Positions 23,804-32,089 of a stretch of 38,952 bases of DNA are shown piece by piece; positions within the stretch are counted from its first letter, which is position 1; every line of letters begins with the position of its first letter. The stretch is from Flavobacteriales bacterium (GTDB lineage Bacteria > Bacteroidota > Bacteroidia > Flavobacteriales_D > Crocinitomicaceae), in assembly GCA_947500755.1 (NCBI GenBank), contig CANMTO010000020.1:1-38952 (forward strand). Reading direction: 5' to 3'. Below the pieces are notes generated by a model. It was not told the DNA's origin. It saw only the letters and a program-made list of their open reading frames with translations, and searched no databases. The position numbers and the translations under genes were made by a program.

Positions 23804-25720
23804 ATGATAAAAACTTTACTTCCTGCGATAGCCTTAGTGGTTGGAACTACTGCTTTCGCTCAAACGCATTTTTCTGATGACTTCAACGATGTCAATTTGA
23901 CAGGTTGGTCTAGCACAGACAACGATGCAAATGTACCACCAGCAACAGGTACAAATTATGATATTTGGTATGCCGCTGACATGAGCGCCGCATTTGCTCA
24001 GCTTGGTGCAGGTTCTGCTGTTTCTCGCTCTTGGGCAAATAACATTGTGTATTCACCAAACAATTTTTTAGTATCTCCAGCAATTAATTTGACCGCAGCG
24101 CCAGCAGCAGGTCTTTCTTTAATATGGGAAGTTGGATCAATTGAAACTACGGCCTCTTCATGGTATCAAGAACACTATGCAGTTTATGTTTCAACGTCTA
24201 GCACTCCTGCGACAATGATTGCTACAACTCCAGTTTATGAAGAAACGTTGTCTGCAGGGGAAACGATGTTCGGAAGAACTGTTGACCTTTCTGCGTATGC
24301 AGGTCAGACGATTTACGTTCTGTTCCGTCATTTCAACTGTACGGATGAAAATGCGTTGGTTCTTGACAATGTGGTTGTTAAGAACTTGCAACCAAACGAT
24401 GCATCTGTAGATGGTGTCGCCCTTAATCGATATGCTCAAATGAGTGCCAACAACACCTTAGCTGTTTCCGTGAAAAATGAAGGATCCAATGCGATTACTT
24501 CACTTCAAATCAATTGGAACGATGGTGCAGATCATATCCAGACCATTAATGGTTTGAATCTTGCTGCAGGAGCAACGACAAATGTTAACCATCCAACGGC
24601 TGTAAGTTACGCTACCGCGGTTGAGAAAAATATTGCAGTAACTATTTCTCTGGTAAATGCAGTTGTTGATACTGACCCTTCTAATAATACAGGTTCTGCT
24701 AAAATAAACACGGTTAGTGTTCTAGAAGAAAAAAGTGTAGTGATCGAAGAAGGGACTGGCACATGGTGTCAGTGGTGTCCACGCGGAGCGGTAGCTATGG
24801 ATTTTATGGTTACTACTTATCCAATTGACTTCATCGGAATTGCTGTTCATAATGGCGACCCAATGACAGTTGCAGAATATGACAACGGTGCGAACTTCAG
24901 TGGATTCCCTGGATCAAACGTTGACCGTGCTTTATTAGATCAGTCAGTATCTCAAAACGCATTCGTTGCTGCTTACAACGCTCGTAAAGATTTGATTGTC
25001 CCTGCTGGGATTTCTGTAGCTGCAACAGGCGCTGGAAACAACGTCTCTATCGTAGCTACTGCAACGTTCCGTACACCGCTTGCTGCTGCTAACTACCGTT
25101 TAGGAGTTATTGTTATTGAAGATGATGTTACCGGAACAACTGCAGGATACAACCAATCAAACGCTTACGCTGGCGGTGCTAGCGGTGCAATGGGAGGTTA
25201 CGAATCTTTGCCGAACCCTGTTCCTGCTGCACAAATGGTTTATGATCATGTTGGCCGTGCGTTATTGGGTGGTTATAATGGACAAGCAGGATCAGTACCA
25301 GCAGTAATTACAGACGGACAAGTAGTAAACTATACATTTAATTACACCGTTCCAGGAACAAGCAACAGAGCGAACATGCACGCAGTGGCTGTATTAATCG
25401 ATCAAACAAACGGAGAAATCGTTAACGCTATTCAAGGACCGTTGTCTTTGGCTTCTTTGGGTGAAATTGAAACAATTGGAATGGAAGTTTACCCGAATCC
25501 TGCAACGGATGAAGTGAATGTTAAATTCCTAGGAACTGGTGGTGATTACCAAATCGTCATTACTGATTTGGCTGGACGTCAGATGTCTGCTACTTCTTTA
25601 GTTAATGTAACTGGTGCTCAATCAATTGCATTGCCAATTTCAGGATTTGGTGCTGGCAACTATTTAGTAACCATTGCTAAAGACGGTGCTTCTTACACTC
25701 AAAACTTAATTGTTAGGTAA
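23804..25720 (+). CDS. Omp28-related secreted protein with choice-of-anchor J domain and T9SS type A sorting domain
   Basis: 638 residues. Signal peptide ~1-20 (LLPAIALVVGTTAFAQ). Residues ~22-195 form a jelly-roll of the cleaved-adhesin/choice-of-anchor J kind (DDFNDVNLTGWSSTDND, VLDNVVVK). A CARDB-like beta domain follows (~197-305). Residues ~310-560 match the Omp28 type, with a thioredoxin-like active-site motif Cys322-Gln-Trp-Cys325 (GTGTWCQWCPRG). The last ~75 residues are a type A C-terminal domain (VYPNPATDEVNV, GNYLVTIAKDG, QNLIVR). It should be exported by the type IX system and anchored to the surface. The CxxC suggests a redox or disulfide role, which is inference. Codon use (GCT, GGT, AAC) looks like that of a well expressed gene. 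Confidence 0.88.
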   Translation: MIKTLLPAIALVVGTTAFAQTHFSDDFNDVNLTGWSSTDNDANVPPATGTNYDIWYAADMSAAFAQLGAGSAVSRSWANNIVYSPNNFLVSPAINLTAAPAAGLSLIWEVGSIETTASSWYQEHYAVYVSTSSTPATMIATTPVYEETLSAGETMFGRTVDLSAYAGQTIYVLFRHFNCTDENALVLDNVVVKNLQPNDASVDGVALNRYAQMSANNTLAVSVKNEGSNAITSLQINWNDGADHIQTINGLNLAAGATTNVNHPTAVSYATAVEKNIAVTISLVNAVVDTDPSNNTGSAKINTVSVLEEKSVVIEEGTGTWCQWCPRGAVAMDFMVTTYPIDFIGIAVHNGDPMTVAEYDNGANFSGFPGSNVDRALLDQSVSQNAFVAAYNARKDLIVPAGISVAATGAGNNVSIVATATFRTPLAAANYRLGVIVIEDDVTGTTAGYNQSNAYAGGASGAMGGYESLPNPVPAAQMVYDHVGRALLGGYNGQAGSVPAVITDGQVVNYTFNYTVPGTSNRANMHAVAVLIDQTNGEIVNAIQGPLSLASLGEIETIGMEVYPNPATDEVNVKFLGTGGDYQIVITDLAGRQMSATSLVNVTGAQSIALPISGFGAGNYLVTIAKDGASYTQNLIVR

Positions 25721-25738
25721 TTAACTATCTCAAATGTA

Positions 25739-25768
25739 AATCCCGGTGAGCAATCATCGGGATTTTTT
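25739..25768 (+). terminator. Rho-independent terminator after the Omp28-type gene
   Basis: An 11-base-pair stem (left arm AATCCCGGTGA, right arm TCATCGGGATT, one G-T pair) closes a GCAA tetraloop and runs into six Ts. It lies 19 bases after the stop codon. Confidence 0.9.
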
Positions 25769-25771
25769 GTT

Positions 25772-25882
25772 TTAAGCGAATTTTTTCGCATCAAAGAACA
25801 TGGCTAAAGTAAACCATATCGTTTGAATCGCTTCTAACGCAATTACCACTGCTACATCAGAGATTGTTCGATAAGAATACAT
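25772..25882 (-). CDS. Possible 36-residue small membrane protein
   Basis: An ATG-to-TAA frame of 36 residues fills most of the gap between the terminator of the plus-strand cargo gene and hflX. It reads MYSYRTISDVAVVI, then a hydrophobic stretch around AIQTIWFTLAMFF, and ends DAKKFA. One membrane helix is plausible. It lies downstream of hflX on the same strand, 46 bases after its stop. No homolog is recognised and no promoter or ribosome site is evident, so chance is possible. Confidence 0.3.
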   Translation of the reverse strand: MYSYRTISDVAVVIALEAIQTIWFTLAMFFDAKKFA

Positions 25883-25928
25883 TGAATTTTAAGAAAAGTG
25901 CCCGCGGCCTCTTTTTTTGTGCTAATAC

Positions 25929-27080
25929 TTAATAAAGGAAATCATTGTACGGATATCGTATTTTGAAAATACGTTGAACCTCTTGATAAAGCACGTGCTT
26001 TAATTCATCAATATTTGTTTTGTCAACTGCGGAAATAAAAATACAAGGGCGTCCACCTAAACGAGCCATCCACGTTCGTTTTAACTCATCCAAAGAAACT
26101 TCTTCGTTCAAGGAATCTATTTTATTAAACACAATGATCGTAGGTTTTTCCTCCTTATCAATTTCTTGCAGGGTTGTGTTCACGGTTTCAAAATGATCTT
26201 CGAAATTCGGATGTGCTAAATCTAACACATGTACCAATAAATCTGCTTCGCGTACTTCATCTAAGGTAGACTTAAAAGACTCTAGTAGTTGTTTAGGTAG
26301 CTTCCGGATGAATCCTACCGTATCTGTAAGTAAGAACGGTAGATTGTCGATAACGACCTTCCGCACGGTCGTGTCAAGAGTTGCAAATAGTTTGTTTTCA
26401 GCAAAAACCTCTGATTTCGAAATTAAGTTCATTAAGGTGCTTTTGCCCACATTCGTATACCCAACTAAAGCAACTCTCACCAATTGTCCGCGATTGCCAC
26501 GCTGGATGGTCATTTGCTTGTCTATTTCTTTCAGGCGTTCCTTCATTAAGGAAATGCGTTGTTGAATAATCCTACGGTCGGATTCAATTTGAGATTCACC
26601 GGGTCCGCGCATTCCAATGCCTCCTTTTTGTCGTTCAAGGTGTGTCCACATTCGGGTTAGCCGCGGCAACATATATTGCAGCTGTGCTAATTCCACTTGT
26701 GTTTTAGCGTGAAAGGAACGAGCTCGTTTGGCAAAAATATCTAAGATAAGAATGCTTCGATCAATGATTTTTCGATTAAGTTCTCTTTCGATGTTTCTGA
26801 TTTGAGACGGACTTAATTCGTCATCGAAAATAATAGCATCAATGTTGTGGGTATCTGCATAGGTTTTGATTTCTGCCAATTTACCTTCTCCCACATAGGT
26901 TCTTGGGTTAGGATAGGGAAGTTTTTGCGTAAACGCGAATTCTGCACGTGCTCCTGCGGTTTCTGCAAGAAAGGCAAGTTCATCCAGGTATTCGTGCGCT
27001 AAATGTTCGTCAATACCCCCATGAATTACAGCTACTAATAAGCAACGCTCTTCAATCTCTTCGATGGTTGCGTGTGCCAT
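25929..27080 (-). CDS. hflX: GTPase HflX
   Basis: 383 residues. The N-terminal HflX domain includes YVGEGKLAEIK (~62-72) and DDELSPSQIRNIE. A helical linker carries the family signature GGIGMRGPGESQIE (~153-166). The G domain has the P-loop GYTNVGKS (207-214), switch II DTVGFIRKLP (253-262) and NKID. HflX binds the 50S subunit and splits stalled ribosomes under stress. It is slightly short at the C-terminus compared with Escherichia coli HflX but complete. Its ATG shares one base with the stop of the cytochrome c gene (TAATG), so translation is coupled. Confidence 0.95.
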   Translation of the reverse strand: MAHATIEEIEERCLLVAVIHGGIDEHLAHEYLDELAFLAETAGARAEFAFTQKLPYPNPRTYVGEGKLAEIKTYADTHNIDAIIFDDELSPSQIRNIERELNRKIIDRSILILDIFAKRARSFHAKTQVELAQLQYMLPRLTRMWTHLERQKGGIGMRGPGESQIESDRRIIQQRISLMKERLKEIDKQMTIQRGNRGQLVRVALVGYTNVGKSTLMNLISKSEVFAENKLFATLDTTVRKVVIDNLPFLLTDTVGFIRKLPKQLLESFKSTLDEVREADLLVHVLDLAHPNFEDHFETVNTTLQEIDKEEKPTIIVFNKIDSLNEEVSLDELKRTWMARLGGRPCIFISAVDKTNIDELKHVLYQEVQRIFKIRYPYNDFLY

Positions 27081-27412
27081 TATTCGTGTAACGTGCTTAC
27101 ATAATTAGCTACGGAGTCGATGTTGCTTTCTGTTCCGATGACGCCACGGAATGAGGGCATCCCATTCTTTCCCGATTTAATAATGTCTTTGATTTCTGAA
27201 ATAGTCAATGCACATGTTTTTAAATTTTTCGCACCAGAGAGCCCTAAATCACCGGATTCTCCGTGACAGCTAGCGCAATGTAGGGCATATAATTCTTGAC
27301 CCAAAGGGAGGGAAGCGTCGGAGGCTTCTACGGCAGGATTAGATTCGTTACAAGCAACAAAAAGGCTTGTTGTTAGAACCAGCCCCCACCCAAATTTGCT
27401 CGAAATGGCCAT
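27080..27412 (-). CDS. Small c-type cytochrome lipoprotein
   Basis: 110 residues. Lipoprotein signal with Cys21 (TTSLFVACNES). One class I heme c site, Cys46-Ala-Ser-Cys49-His50, and the probable axial Met85 in NGMPSF. The family carries electrons in the periplasm; here it is tethered by lipid. The ATG at 27412 lies 40 bases inside the upstream cytochrome-b-like gene; no later start would keep the signal peptide, so the overlap appears real. Its stop overlaps the hflX start by one base. Electron donor and acceptor are not known; the membrane protein encoded just before is the obvious candidate partner. Confidence 0.88.
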   Translation of the reverse strand: MAISSKFGWGLVLTTSLFVACNESNPAVEASDASLPLGQELYALHCASCHGESGDLGLSGAKNLKTCALTISEIKDIIKSGKNGMPSFRGVIGTESNIDSVANYVSTLHE

Positions 27413-27804
27413 GGAATACTTGCAAGAATTAAAATCAATCCAATAATATAAAATAGTTTAATCGGCTTATAAATCGCTGCAGGGCTTGTGCCCTTTTTTG
27501 ATTTTACATATCCAATTGTTATTAGCGCAACTGCGATGAGCATTCCGGCTAAATGTTCCATGCCGTAAAACCGAAATGAAGCGTCTTTCATCCATCCTGA
27601 GGCAAAGCTAATGCGAGGAGAAATAAAATAAAGCACAAGCCCTAGGAGCAATTGTGTGTGCAGGCTGACCATAGAGAAGAGGTTAATTAACTTTTCTCGT
27701 TTAGTAAATTCTTTCGCAGTTATGGAATTATAAATTGCGAATAAGATTAATATAAGGGCAACCCATCGTAACCCCGAGTGTGTGTGTTTTAATATTTCGT
27801 ACAT
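27373..27804 (-). CDS. Four-helix cytochrome-b-like membrane protein
   Basis: 143 residues with four membrane helices (~12-28, ~46-62, ~83-100, ~117-132). His residues sit at 7 and 9 before helix 1 (LKHTHSGLRW), 49 in helix 2 (SLHTQLLLG) and 84 in helix 3 (GMEHLAGML), positions that could ligate heme b. Short Bacteroidota proteins of this pattern are often labelled cytochrome B, which I recall rather than show. It starts 10 bases after lepA and overlaps the cytochrome c gene by 40 bases, so it is co-transcribed with both. Role unproven; electron transfer at the inner membrane is the natural guess. Confidence 0.68.
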   Translation of the reverse strand: MYEILKHTHSGLRWVALILILFAIYNSITAKEFTKREKLINLFSMVSLHTQLLLGLVLYFISPRISFASGWMKDASFRFYGMEHLAGMLIAVALITIGYVKSKKGTSPAAIYKPIKLFYIIGLILILASIPWPFRANLGGGWF

Positions 27805-27814
27805 AAATTCTAAG

Positions 27815-29611
27815 TTAATCGTTTAATTTTAATACGGCTAAGAAGGCCTCCTGAGGCACTTCTACTCGACCTACTTGTCGCATACGTTTCTTTCCTACTT
27901 TTTGTTTCTCTAATAATTTTCGTTTTCTACTGATATCCCCACCATAGCATTTAGCCGTTACGTCTTTTCTGAGTGCCTTGATTGTTTCGCGCGCAATTAC
28001 CTTAGCGCCAATGGCCGCCTGAATTGGGATTTCAAATTGTTGTCTTGGGATTAATTCTCTTAATTTAACACAAATCCGTTTTCCTAAGTCAAATGCATTA
28101 CTTCGGTGCACTAATGCAGACAAGGCATCGACTTGCTCGCCATTCAGTAGTAAATCCATTTTAACGAGGTCAGATTCTTTATAACCAATCGGATGATAGT
28201 CAAACGAAGCGTAGCCTTTTGATACGGTTTTAAGGCGGTCGTAAAAATCAAAGACAATTTCTGCAAGGGGCATTTCAAAGGTGATTTCAACGCGATCTTG
28301 TGTCAGATATACCTGATTCTTTAGTTCTCCCCGCTTTTCAATACACAGGGTCATTATGGAACCAACAAATTCAGATTTTGTAATGACTTGTGCTTTGATA
28401 TACGGTTCTTCAATGCGATCTACCCCAGCAGGGTCAGGTAATTCAGAAGGGTTATTCACGATAAGTTGCGCCTCAACATCCCGTTTCATATAGGTGTGAT
28501 AGGATACGTTTGGAACCGTGGTAATCACGGTCATATTAAATTCACGCTCGAGGCGCTCTTGGATGATTTCCATGTGTAGCATCCCTAAAAATCCACAACG
28601 AAATCCAAAACCTAAAGCCGCTGATGATTCTGGCTCAAAAACGAGGGAAGAATCATTTAATTGCAGTTTCTCCATGGAGTAGCGAAGCTCTTCGTAATCT
28701 TCATTATCCACAGGATAGATCCCAGCAAAGACCATAGGTTTAACATCTTCAAACCCTTTGATTGCTGCATCACACGGACGTTCAGCAGTAGTGATGGTAT
28801 CTCCAACTTTCACTTCGTTAGCGGCCTTTATTCCGGAAATAATGTACCCTACGTCTCCCGCCCGAACTTCTTTCTTAGAGACCAGATTCATTTTTAAAAT
28901 TCCGATTTCATCCGCATTATAGTCTTTCCCCGTGTTGAAGAAGCGTACTTTTTGGCCCTTTTTAAGGACGCCATTTCTAACCCGATAATAGGCAATGATA
29001 CCGCGGAAGGAATTAAATACAGAATCAAAAATCATCGCTTGAAGCGGTGCCTCTTCATCGCCTTTTGGTGCGGGTATACGATTTAATACGGCATCTAAAA
29101 TGAGGTCTACACCTAATCCTGTTTTGCCCGATGCTTGGATTATATCCTCTAGCTTACATCCAATTAATTCGATGATTTGGTCAGAAACCTCTTCTGGCAT
29201 CGCGCTAGGAAGGTCCATTTTATTTAGAATGGGAATAATTTCTAAATCATGTTCAACCGCTAAGTATAGGTTAGAAATCGTTTGTGCTTCAATACCTTGC
29301 GTAGCATCAACAATCAATAAGGCTCCTTCGCAAGCCGCAATGGAACGAGAAACTTCATACGAAAAGTCCACGTGTCCCGGAGTATCAATAAGATTCAAGA
29401 CGTAATCCTCCCCATTGTGGTTATAGTTCATTTGAATCGCATGACTTTTTATGGTAATGCCCCGTTCTCGCTCAATGTCCATATCGTCCAAGGCCTGATC
29501 TTTCATATCGCGCTCAGAAATGGTATTTGTTGCTTGTAATAAGCGGTCAGCAAGGGTGCTTTTCCCGTGATCAATGTGAGCAATGATACAAAAATTACGA
29601 ATGTTTTTCAT
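27815..29611 (-). CDS. lepA: Elongation factor 4 (LepA), back-translocating GTPase
   Basis: 598 residues, the standard length. G1 motif AHIDHGKST (11-19), switch region [11 protein letters not shown]3 DTPGHVDF and G4 NKMDLP are all present. The LepA-specific C-terminal region is intact ([37 protein letters not shown] block, [21 protein letters not shown]). It is a ribosome-binding GTPase linked to initiation and elongation under stress. It leads a minus-strand group continuing into the cytochrome b/c pair and hflX, another ribosome GTPase. A TAACTTCG box lies 8 bases ahead of the ATG. Confidence 0.97.
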   Translation of the reverse strand: MKNIRNFCIIAHIDHGKSTLADRLLQATNTISERDMKDQALDDMDIERERGITIKSHAIQMNYNHNGEDYVLNLIDTPGHVDFSYEVSRSIAACEGALLIVDATQGIEAQTISNLYLAVEHDLEIIPILNKMDLPSAMPEEVSDQIIELIGCKLEDIIQASGKTGLGVDLILDAVLNRIPAPKGDEEAPLQAMIFDSVFNSFRGIIAYYRVRNGVLKKGQKVRFFNTGKDYNADEIGILKMNLVSKKEVRAGDVGYIISGIKAANEVKVGDTITTAERPCDAAIKGFEDVKPMVFAGIYPVDNEDYEELRYSMEKLQLNDSSLVFEPESSAALGFGFRCGFLGMLHMEIIQERLEREFNMTVITTVPNVSYHTYMKRDVEAQLIVNNPSELPDPAGVDRIEEPYIKAQVITKSEFVGSIMTLCIEKRGELKNQVYLTQDRVEITFEMPLAEIVFDFYDRLKTVSKGYASFDYHPIGYKESDLVKMDLLLNGEQVDALSALVHRSNAFDLGKRICVKLRELIPRQQFEIPIQAAIGAKVIARETIKALRKDVTAKCYGGDISRKRKLLEKQKVGKKRMRQVGRVEVPQEAFLAVLKLND

Positions 29612-29619
29612 AGTGAGTG

Positions 29620-29627
29620 CGAAGTTA
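29620..29627 (-). promoter_or_regulatory. Probable -7 box (TAACTTCG) for lepA
   Basis: Minus-strand TAACTTCG fits TAnnTTTG with one change and lies 8 bases before the lepA ATG, in the 48-base gap after the convergent-free stop of the neighbouring adhesin gene. The -33 element is unclear. Confidence 0.4.
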
Positions 29628-29659
29628 CAATAACTCTTTATATTCTTTGGAAAGTCGCA

Positions 29660-32047
29660 CTATTTTATCACAGTGACATGTCCGGTCATCTGTTCTTCTT
29701 GTCGTCTATTTCTTCGATAAATCAATTTCCAGGTATAGACATCGTCAGGCACGTTCATGGAATTATAAGTGCCATCCCATTTAAAATCTAATTGGTCAGA
29801 GAAAAACAAACGTTCACCCCACCGGTTGTACACTTCGATGTTAATCCATTCAACACCAACAAAACTCCCGGAAAACACGTCATTAATTCGGTTATCATCG
29901 GGGAGAAACGTATTTGGGATATAGATGTAAAACTCCTCTTGAATATAAATCGGTTTCGAAATGCTATCCACGCACCCATTCATATCGGTTGCAATTAACG
30001 TAATGATGTATTCTCCGTATGGGCTAAACGTATGGGTTGGATGAATTTCGTATGAACCGCTCCCGTCTCCAAAAAACCACTGATATCCAAAGCCATTTTG
30101 GGTCAAGTTGTAAAAAGAAGTGGGTAAATTCTCTGTTGAATTTGTGGTAAGTATGGTAAAGTCAGCGACAGGCTTAACGATTTGAACTTGACTAAACCCG
30201 CTTACATTAAAGGATTGACATTCATCAGAAACCAATACTTGATAGCTGTTTGTACTTCCAGGGTAAACCCAAATCCCTGGAGTTGTGGCTCCATTTGATG
30301 GCCATAGATAGTAGTAGTTTCCATAACCACCGCTTGCAACCACGGATACAAAGGCACTATCTCCTGGACAAATATATTGTGTTGGGGTCATACTCAACAG
30401 CAGCGGTGGACTCGTAATGGTATAGGTTACGGTATCGCGGGCCTGATTTCCGCAGCCGTCAGTTACCGTTAATACGTAGCTGTTAGTGCTGCTTGGAGTT
30501 ACGCTTAGGCTATCTGTGCTAGAAATTATTGTATTTGAGCCGAGGGTTCTCCAGTTGTAAGTGTATACGCCATTGCCACCACTAACCGTGCTGTAAAACG
30601 TATGTGATAAGTAAGGACAAATTTCGGTAACATCAGGGGATAGCAAAATAGAAAGTGGTGTAAAAACAGGCACACTCACCGTTGCCGTATCGGTCAGGGT
30701 TACTCCGGTACAATTGTCGGTTACTTGAACATAAATGGTTTGAGAGGATTGCGCAGTAAATGAAATCGATGCCGTAGTAGCGCCGGTGCTCCAAAGATAA
30801 ACATATGGAGGGACGCCACCGGTAATTGCGGCGGTTAAACTAATGGGCTGGTTGGGACACAACAAGGTGGTATCCGATAAGTTAAGAGAAAGAGGGGGAA
30901 CATCCTGAATGTATAGGGTTAATGGAATTGGGGTAACATTACCGCAGGGGTCAGCCACATTGAAGTTGATTACTATGGTCTCAAGTCCTTCTGCGAAATT
31001 GTCTGAGTTTACATTGATTTGAAAGGTATAAATAGACTGTCCAGGGCTAAAATTCACAGCATTGGGTATTCCTGAATAATCAACACCTTGTGTTGCTGAA
31101 CCACTCACGGTTAAAGGAATTGAAAGTGGACTATTAATGTTACTTTGTCGGGTCACGGTTACTGTTGCGGAAACACACCCTTCTGCCATCCAATCCGGAT
31201 TGGCAAATACTTGCTGGGATATGGTGGCGCTCACATCAACGGGCGTTTTCGAACTTAGACTGTTGGCTTCCAAGAATATTCCCGAGTCCCAAGAACCATC
31301 ACCTACATCGGCAATGGCAAGGATTAAATGATAGGTTTGACCGCACTGAACGAGGGAAACCGCTTCTAAAACATCGGTGAACCCATCATATTGAATGTAA
31401 TTTGGAGAGGTATTATAAGGCGCCATACTGCCATCTCCGTTGGCATTGTAATACAGCGCATTCGTAATAGCATTCACGTTGTTAATCGAGACAACACCTC
31501 CTCCGTTTGGCAATTGAGCAATGTTCTGAAGGCCCACAATCCCGGGCCCAGAAATAAAAAAACCAAAAACATCATTGTAGGTGGAATTATTGGGAGGAGC
31601 AAATTCAGGATATTCCTCAGAACCAAAAACATACTTGAATCGAACGGTGTCTGCATAGGGGATAAAATCAAACTCCAGTGTTGCCGCATTATAGGTTTGA
31701 GTTCCTTGAATTATACCTGACAAGATTCCTGAGCCCGGCATATTATTGTCGGTGCCAGAAGACGGGGCATTGTTAGGTCCTTGCGGCCCAGCACCATTAT
31801 TCATTACGGTACCCGTGGTCATAACAATTCCTTGAGCAATACCAAGGTTCGTTCCGTTAGCACTAAATGATCCAATGGCTGTTGGACTACCATTATATAG
31901 AATGTTACTTACGGTAACGCCAGGCCCAATTAATACGTTTTGGACCAAACCCTGAGGGGCTTGACCGCTGGTAGTAATGAGCTGGGCAGTACCTGAATAC
32001 AGGTTTAGAAGAAAACCAAACATCAATAATATGCGCCAACCCTTCAT
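29660..32047 (-). CDS. Choice-of-anchor L surface protein with Ig-like repeats, PKD and T9SS type B domain
   Basis: 795 residues. Signal peptide ~1-22 (LLMFGFLLNLYSGTAQ). Residues ~25-270 match the choice-of-anchor L domain (GIAQGIVMTTGTV, TLEFDFIPYADTVRFKYVFGSEEYPEF, DVFGFFISGPG). A Calx-beta-like domain follows (~272-385; GVDYSGIP, FAEGLETIVINF). About three Ig-like repeats with Cys pairs come next (~388-635), then PKD (~637-705; WFFGDGSG) and a CHU_C sorting domain (~707-795; YIPNTFLPDDN, YNRWGERLFF). From family knowledge it is a type IX cargo protein on the cell surface, likely adhesive and perhaps Ca-binding through the Calx-beta part. It lies downstream of the ABC exporter on the same strand with a 42-base gap, so the two may share a transcript. 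Confidence 0.88.
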   Translation of the reverse strand: MKGWRILLMFGFLLNLYSGTAQLITTSGQAPQGLVQNVLIGPGVTVSNILYNGSPTAIGSFSANGTNLGIAQGIVMTTGTVMNNGAGPQGPNNAPSSGTDNNMPGSGILSGIIQGTQTYNAATLEFDFIPYADTVRFKYVFGSEEYPEFAPPNNSTYNDVFGFFISGPGIVGLQNIAQLPNGGGVVSINNVNAITNALYYNANGDGSMAPYNTSPNYIQYDGFTDVLEAVSLVQCGQTYHLILAIADVGDGSWDSGIFLEANSLSSKTPVDVSATISQQVFANPDWMAEGCVSATVTVTRQSNINSPLSIPLTVSGSATQGVDYSGIPNAVNFSPGQSIYTFQINVNSDNFAEGLETIVINFNVADPCGNVTPIPLTLYIQDVPPLSLNLSDTTLLCPNQPISLTAAITGGVPPYVYLWSTGATTASISFTAQSSQTIYVQVTDNCTGVTLTDTATVSVPVFTPLSILLSPDVTEICPYLSHTFYSTVSGGNGVYTYNWRTLGSNTIISSTDSLSVTPSSTNSYVLTVTDGCGNQARDTVTYTITSPPLLLSMTPTQYICPGDSAFVSVVASGGYGNYYYLWPSNGATTPGIWVYPGSTNSYQVLVSDECQSFNVSGFSQVQIVKPVADFTILTTNSTENLPTSFYNLTQNGFGYQWFFGDGSGSYEIHPTHTFSPYGEYIITLIATDMNGCVDSISKPIYIQEEFYIYIPNTFLPDDNRINDVFSGSFVGVEWINIEVYNRWGERLFFSDQLDFKWDGTYNSMNVPDDVYTWKLIYRRNRRQEEQMTGHVTVIK

Positions 32048-32089
32048 AATGTAAATTCAACGAATAAGAACCGAAAACGTTGTTAAAAG

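Noticed and set aside
25885..25925. GC-rich patch (GCCCGCGGCC) followed by T's near the hflX end, considered as a terminator
   Set aside because: Only three base pairs with a three-base loop form cleanly, then mismatches; no convincing hairpin on either strand.
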